Below are positions 5,403 to 6,342 of a DNA stretch of 6,342 nt, piece after piece. Made by a program: the position numbers and the translations under genes. A model generated the notes under the pieces. The model worked only from the letters and a program-made list of their open reading frames with translations, made no database searches and was not told where the DNA came from. Source of the stretch: Chloroflexota bacterium (GTDB taxonomy: Bacteria; Chloroflexota; Dehalococcoidia; Lucifugimonadales; Lucifugimonadaceae); the NCBI GenBank assembly GCA_029262715.1, contig JAJCYX010000139.1, positions 1 to 6,342 on the forward strand. Reading direction: 5' to 3'. How positions within the stretch are numbered: position 1 is the first letter of the stretch; every line of letters begins with the position of its first letter.

Positions 5403-6342
5403 ATGCGCATTACTCGGCTACATATTGAGAATTTCGGACACTTCAACAACCGTGTCGTAGATCCGGTTGACGATGCCCTGACGGTGGTCCACGGCCCGAA
5501 CGAAGCCGGAAAATCCGCACTGCGCGCCTTCGTCAGATCGACCCTGTTCGGCTATCTCGACCGTCGAAACAAGCAGTTCGAGTTCTACGACTACCCGCCT
5601 GCAAACGGTGGAACGTCATCGGGCGCACTCGACATCGTTACCTCATCCAACGCGGCGTACACCGTCAGGCGAGAGCAAGGGCGCAACGGCGGTCCGGTGA
5701 TCGTGAGCGGCGACGCCGAGGGTGGCACCGAACTGCTCGAACGGCTGCTCGATCGCATTGGCCCCGATCTGTACCAGAACCTGTTCAGCATCAGCCTGAG
5801 CGAGTTGCAGGAGCTATCGACGCTCAATTCGCCGGAGATCCGTGACCGCATCTACTCTGTTGGACTCGGTCTCTCGCGGGTCAGCCTGCCTGACGCAGTC
5901 TCCAAAATCGATCGCGACGTACGTGCTTTGCGCGGACCGAAATCCGGTTCCATTCGCAAAGCCGACAAAGAGTTGCACGAACTGAAAGCAGAACTAGAAG
6001 AGGCTCGCAAAGACCACGCTGTTTATGCCGATGTTGCCTCAAAGCTTTCAGACGTCGAGGGCCAGATCGCCGCACAGCAAGACAAGCTCGAAGCTGCTCG
6101 CACACAGCGTGAGCAGCAGAGCCTGACTATCAGCCTTCGGCCTTACTGGGAGCGGCTAAACGCCCTGAACGATCAGATCGCCGAGCTACCGCAGTTGCCA
6201 GACTTCCCTGGCAATGCTGAACAGCAGCTGGACGGCCTGGTTTTGCAGGTGTTCAACGACCGTGAGCAGATGCAGAGAGGCGATGCGAGACAGGACGAGC
6301 GCACGGCGGAGATCAAGAGCGTCCCGATCATCGAAGCGTTCG
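5403..6342 (+). CDS. YhaN/SbcC-like AAA ATPase (Rad50 type), 5' part
   Basis: Only the first 313 codons are present; the frame is open to the right edge. The N-terminus MRITRLHIENFGHF is the typical first strand of SMC/Rad50-type ATPases, and the Walker A motif GPNEAGKS is at residues 31-38. The segment DLYQNLFSISLSELQELSTL followed by EIRDRIYSVGLG is characteristic of YhaN-like proteins. From about residue 190 the sequence turns into Glu/Lys/Gln/Ala-rich heptad-like helix, the first arm of the coiled coil. The Walker B and signature motifs should lie beyond the window; YhaN-type proteins run to roughly 900-1000 residues. The ATG at 5403 lies 8 bases after the stop of the phosphoesterase gene, with GGAAGAG (5385-5391) inside that gene's end as the likely ribosome binding site, so translation is probably coupled. 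ATP binding is expected to drive DNA tethering and to gate the nuclease partner. Confidence 0.93.
   Translation, partial: MRITRLHIENFGHFNNRVVDPVDDALTVVHGPNEAGKSALRAFVRSTLFGYLDRRNKQFEFYDYPPANGGTSSGALDIVTSSNAAYTVRREQGRNGGPVIVSGDAEGGTELLERLLDRIGPDLYQNLFSISLSELQELSTLNSPEIRDRIYSVGLGLSRVSLPDAVSKIDRDVRALRGPKSGSIRKADKELHELKAELEEARKDHAVYADVASKLSDVEGQIAAQQDKLEAARTQREQQSLTISLRPYWERLNALNDQIAELPQLPDFPGNAEQQLDGLVLQVFNDREQMQRGDARQDERTAEIKSVPIIEAF

Overview
The window reads as an ordinary bacterial chromosome segment of moderately high GC, with all supported genes on the + strand. The layout is: the 3' end of an unidentified gene (1-261); a regulatory stretch (262-648); the groES-groEL chaperonin operon (649-2633) with a strong intrinsic terminator; a 278-base intergenic region containing a perfect palindrome; a membrane phosphatase/transferase of the PAP2 superfamily (2996-3913); a 227-base gap; and a two-gene unit encoding a YhaO/SbcD-like metallophosphoesterase and a YhaN/SbcC-like ATPase, the latter cut by the right edge.

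The organism cannot be fixed from the sequence alone. A groESL operon under CIRCE-like (HrcA) control, a GroEL with the EEGIVPGGG stretch and a short PPMPPGGGMDF tail, an actinobacterial/chloroflexotal style PAP2 protein and a YhaO-YhaN pair would fit Chloroflexota (for example a marine SAR202-type lineage) or a related Gram-positive-like phylum. This is a low-to-moderate confidence inference.

The most informative non-coding signal lies upstream of groES. A near-consensus promoter (TTGACA, 17 bases, TAGAAT) is followed within about 10 bases by two overlapping CIRCE-like inverted repeats set 23 bases apart. This predicts HrcA-type heat-shock repression acting at the transcription start, followed by an unusually long leader of about 310 bases before the GTG start of groES. 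GroES and GroEL form the folding chamber, and the operon ends at a 14-bp stem terminator.

The PAP2 gene appears to be transcribed alone from an extended -10 promoter. The last two genes are separated by 8 bases and probably work as one nuclease-ATPase complex of the Mre11-Rad50 type. I see no RNA gene, CRISPR array, insertion sequence or clear sign of horizontal transfer, and no convincing case for a wholly new system. The regulatory arrangements are the parts that deserve checking.
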